From: Fimbriimonadales bacterium
GTDB lineage: Bacteria > Armatimonadota > Fimbriimonadia > Fimbriimonadales > GBS-DC
Reading direction: 5' to 3'
NCBI GenBank assembly: GCA_026416065.1
Contig: JAOAFW010000162.1
Span: 1-7,123, forward strand
Length of the DNA stretch: 7,123 nt
The position numbers and the translations under genes are program-made. Shown here one piece after another: positions 4,764 through 7,123 of the stretch; the stretch's first letter is position 1, and each line of letters opens with the position of its first letter. The notes beneath the pieces are model-generated. The model was not told the origin of the DNA. It was given only the letters and a program-made list of their open reading frames with translations, and did no database searches.

Positions 4764-6116
4764 GTGCGCGAGCATTACTTGAAAAACGCGCTGGACGCCG
4801 TGTTAGGGGGTAAGACGGTGAAGGTTGCCGCCGCGGAGACCTTCGGCTGCACCATCCGCTTCCGCGAGGAAGCCGCAGCAGAAGCTCCTATTACTTACGC
4901 GAAGCACATCGCCCCGATTATGCAGGAGTATTGTCAGCCGTGCCACCGACCCGGCGAGGTTGCGCCGTTCTCGCTGCTGAGCTATCGTGACGCCTTCACA
5001 TGGCGCAAGGAGATTGCCAAAGTTGTTGAGGCGCGCCAGATGCCCCCGTGGAAACCTGTGAAAGGGCATGGCGAGTTTCAAGGCGAGCGTCGCCTGACCG
5101 ATGAACAGATTGGGATGATTCTGAAGTGGGTCGAGACGGGCGCGCCGATGGGCGCCCCGAACGACCTGCCGCCGCCGAAGCAGTTCAACAACGACTGGGC
5201 GCTGGGCGAGCCGGACATCATCGCGGAGATGCCCGTCGAGTACGAGGTCGGTCCGACGGGCGACGATGAATATCGCCACTTCGTCATCCCCACGAATTTC
5301 GATCAGGATGTGTTCGTGCGGGCGATTGACATTCAGCCCGGCAACCGCAACCCGGTGCATCATGTGATAGTGTTTCTGGATACGACGGGGGCGGCGCGCC
5401 GACTGGACGCCGCCGACCCCAAACCCGGCTATGAGGCCTTCGGCTGGCCCGGGTTCGTACCGGCGGGTATGCTGGGCGGCTGGGCGCCGGGCTTCAGCCC
5501 CAGTGTGTTGCCCGACGGAACGGGCTACCGCCTGCCGAAAGGCGCGGACATCGTGTTGCAAATCCACTACTACCGCACGGGCAAGCCCGAAAAAGACCGC
5601 ACGCGCGTTGGAATCTATCTGGAGAAGAAGCCGAACCCGCAGCCTGTGGGCATCGCGTGGCTAATCAATCCCCTGTTCCGAATCCCTGCTGGCGCAGAAC
5701 GTCACGAAGTACGCGCCTACTGGGTTGCTCCGCGCGATGTAGATGTGGTCGCCATCACACCCCACATGCACCTGCTCGGACGCGAAATGAAGGTCGAGGC
5801 GGAACTCCCCGACGGCACGAAGAAGACCCTTGTCTGGATCAACGACTGGGACTTCAAATGGCAGGACACTTACCACTACAAGACGCCGGTCAAACTCCCG
5901 CGGGGCACGCGCGTCGTCGTCTACGCCTACTACGATAACTCCGAGAAAAACCCGAACAACCCGCATAAGCCGCCGATTGATGTGACCTGGGGCGAGCGCA
6001 CCAGCGACGAGATGTGCCTGGTGTTTCTCCACGTCGTCGGCGAGGAGGGCACGGGCTTTCGCGGCGGGCGACGCGGCGGAGGCGGGGGATTTTTCCGGCG
6101 CAGCGCGAATCCATGA
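4764..6116 (+). CDS. CxxCH cytochrome plus PHM-like copper monooxygenase module
   Basis: This 450-residue frame starts with the missing tail of the redoxin module (1-32, ALDAVLGGK and FGCTI). A haem c-type domain follows: CQPCH (57-61), HRPGEVAPFSL, and RQMPPW (91-96), whose Met93 is a plausible distal ligand. The rest matches the copper type II ascorbate-dependent monooxygenase fold of peptidylglycine and dopamine hydroxylases. VHH (198-200) and QIHYY (266-270) supply the CuH-type ligands H199, H200 and H268. PHMH (333-336) and DEMC (415-418) supply the CuM-type ligands H334, H336 and M417. All six candidates are present, so an active hydroxylase is plausible; its substrate is unknown. The tail (431-450) is rich in Gly and Arg. 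This frame has no signal peptide although haem attachment needs export, so translation as part of the upstream protein is the natural state. If translated separately, GTG 4764 is the likely start. Confidence 0.82.
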   Translation: MREHYLKNALDAVLGGKTVKVAAAETFGCTIRFREEAAAEAPITYAKHIAPIMQEYCQPCHRPGEVAPFSLLSYRDAFTWRKEIAKVVEARQMPPWKPVKGHGEFQGERRLTDEQIGMILKWVETGAPMGAPNDLPPPKQFNNDWALGEPDIIAEMPVEYEVGPTGDDEYRHFVIPTNFDQDVFVRAIDIQPGNRNPVHHVIVFLDTTGAARRLDAADPKPGYEAFGWPGFVPAGMLGGWAPGFSPSVLPDGTGYRLPKGADIVLQIHYYRTGKPEKDRTRVGIYLEKKPNPQPVGIAWLINPLFRIPAGAERHEVRAYWVAPRDVDVVAITPHMHLLGREMKVEAELPDGTKKTLVWINDWDFKWQDTYHYKTPVKLPRGTRVVVYAYYDNSEKNPNNPHKPPIDVTWGERTSDEMCLVFLHVVGEEGTGFRGGRRGGGGGFFRRSANP

Positions 6117-6119
6117 AGT

Positions 6120-7123
6120 ATGTCGCTTCGCATAGCGCTCATCAGCGTTTCGGATAAGACGGGACTGGAGCCTTTTGCGCAAGGACTACACGCGCTCGGC
6201 TTCCAGTTCCTCTCTACAGGTGGTACTGCTCGTACATTACGTGAGTGGGGACTGCCTGTGCAAGAAGTCAGCGACAGGACAGGCTTCCCCGAAATCTTAG
6301 ATGGGCGGGTGAAGACCCTGCACCCGCGCATCCACGCCGCGCTCTTAGCCAATCTCAGCCTGCCCGAACATCAGCAGACCCTGCAGCAGCTGAACCTGAC
6401 GCCGATTGAACTGGTGGTGGTGAACCTTTATCCGTTCGAGCAGGCGTTGCGGGCGGGCGCATCGGAAGCGGAGCAAATTGAGCAAATCGATATCGGTGGA
6501 CCGACGCTGATACGCGCGGCGGCGAAGAACTTCGAGCATGTCGCCGTCGTGGTGCGCCCCGCCGATTATGAGTGGACGCTCGCGCGGCTGCAAGCAGGTG
6601 GACTGAGCCGTGAAGACCGTGCGCGGCTGGCGTATCGCGCGTTTGCGCATGTCGCCGAGTACGACGCGCTGATTGCCGACTGGTTCCGCCGGTTTGACCC
6701 TGACGCTGCGCTGCCCGAAACGCTCACGCTCACTTATCGGCTGGCGCAACGCCTGCGCTACGGCGAGAACCCGCACCAGCAGGCGGCGTTTTACCGCGAG
6801 CCGTTTGCGCCCGCGGGCTGTATCGCGACTGCGGAGCAACTGTGGGGCAAGGAGCTTTCCTACAACAACCTGCTGGACGCCGACGCCGCGCTGGAGCTGG
6901 TGCGCGAGTTCGAGCAGCCCGCCTGCGCGATTATCAAGCATACAAACCCCTGCGGCGTCGCGCTGGGCGAGAGCATCACGGAAGCGTTCCTGCGCGCGCT
7001 GGAAGCAGACCCCGTGTCGGCGTTCGGCGGAATTGTGGCGTGCAATCGCCCGATTGACCGCGAAGCCGCCGAGGCGATGGTCGCGCCCGGCACCTTCTTC
7101 GAGGTGGTTCTCGCGCCCGACTT
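6120..7123 (+). CDS. purH: Bifunctional AICAR formyltransferase / IMP cyclohydrolase, 3' end beyond the window
   Basis: PurH catalyses the last two steps of purine synthesis: formyl transfer from 10-formyltetrahydrofolate to AICAR, then ring closure to IMP. The 334 complete codons cover the whole N-terminal cyclohydrolase domain and the start of the formyltransferase domain; about 180 residues should lie to the right. Signatures are SDKTG (11-15), STGGTA (32-37), GRVKTLHP (62-69), IDIGGPTLIRAAAKN (123-137), RYGENPHQ (213-220), SYNNLLD (247-253), KHTNPCG (273-279) with the catalytic Lys-His, and DPVSAFGG (297-304). The start is forced: the preceding in-frame TGA, the stop of the copper enzyme, is one codon away. 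No Shine-Dalgarno is seen, so translation probably depends on ribosomes finishing the upstream gene 3 nt before. No frameshift or stop occurs up to the window edge. Confidence 0.96.
   Translation, partial: MSLRIALISVSDKTGLEPFAQGLHALGFQFLSTGGTARTLREWGLPVQEVSDRTGFPEILDGRVKTLHPRIHAALLANLSLPEHQQTLQQLNLTPIELVVVNLYPFEQALRAGASEAEQIEQIDIGGPTLIRAAAKNFEHVAVVVRPADYEWTLARLQAGGLSREDRARLAYRAFAHVAEYDALIADWFRRFDPDAALPETLTLTYRLAQRLRYGENPHQQAAFYREPFAPAGCIATAEQLWGKELSYNNLLDADAALELVREFEQPACAIIKHTNPCGVALGESITEAFLRALEADPVSAFGGIVACNRPIDREAAEAMVAPGTFFEVVLAPD

Noticed and set aside
4803..5567. Long open frame on the minus strand opposite the copper enzyme, and similar long antisense frames elsewhere
   Set aside because: The products are Arg/His/Ala-rich with no recognisable domain. 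They are typical shadows of GC-rich coding sequence.
6471..6488. 9-nt tandem repeat GAGCAAATT / GAGCAAATC in purH
   Set aside because: It encodes EQIEQI just before IDIGGP, where PurH proteins commonly have an E-x-I-E-x-I pattern, so it is ordinary coding sequence.
1..7123. CRISPR array, tRNA, rRNA, integron or insertion sequence
   Set aside because: No regularly spaced repeats, no tRNA T-loop or anticodon arms, and no transposase-like product were seen on either strand.

Overview
The window is a stretch of bacterial chromosome from a GC-rich organism (high-50s % GC by eye). Its left edge is a sequencing artefact: bases 1-19 match the synthetic Tn5 mosaic end used in Nextera-type libraries, so base 20 is the real end of the contig. 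Housekeeping genes of general bacterial type sit next to an exported redoxin / cytochrome c / copper monooxygenase gene. In my recollection that architecture occurs in Planctomycetes, Acidobacteria, Verrucomicrobia and Armatimonadota-like lineages. I lean weakly to one of these and cannot place it further.

Layout. (1) 20-316: intergenic DNA with a strong-looking leftward promoter, whose gene is lost off the contig, a plausible rightward promoter, and a leader with three hairpins before pyrH. (2) 317-2437: a compact operon pyrH-frr-uppS (UMP kinase, ribosome recycling factor, undecaprenyl diphosphate synthase). This is the middle of the widespread rpsB-tsf-pyrH-frr-uppS-cdsA order, but tsf is not directly upstream and cdsA does not follow. 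(3) 2446-3626, minus strand: a universal stress protein gene followed 2 nt later by a glycerophosphodiester phosphodiesterase gene, converging on uppS. (4) 3792-4112, minus strand: a small zf-TFIIB-type zinc-ribbon protein. (5) 4224-6116: a redoxin module and a CxxCH plus PHM-like copper monooxygenase module in the same reading frame, separated by a single TAA. (6) 6120 to the right edge: the first 334 codons of purH.

The most interesting item is the 4224-6116 locus. The downstream part keeps all six candidate copper ligands of the peptidylglycine/dopamine monooxygenase fold (H199, H200, H268, H334, H336, M417) plus a CQPCH haem-attachment motif. The only export signal lies in the upstream part. 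The TAA falls inside the redoxin module, three codons before a GTG restart. This is either a recent nonsense mutation, a sequencing error, or a real split into two cistrons. No mobile element, CRISPR array, tRNA or rRNA was seen.
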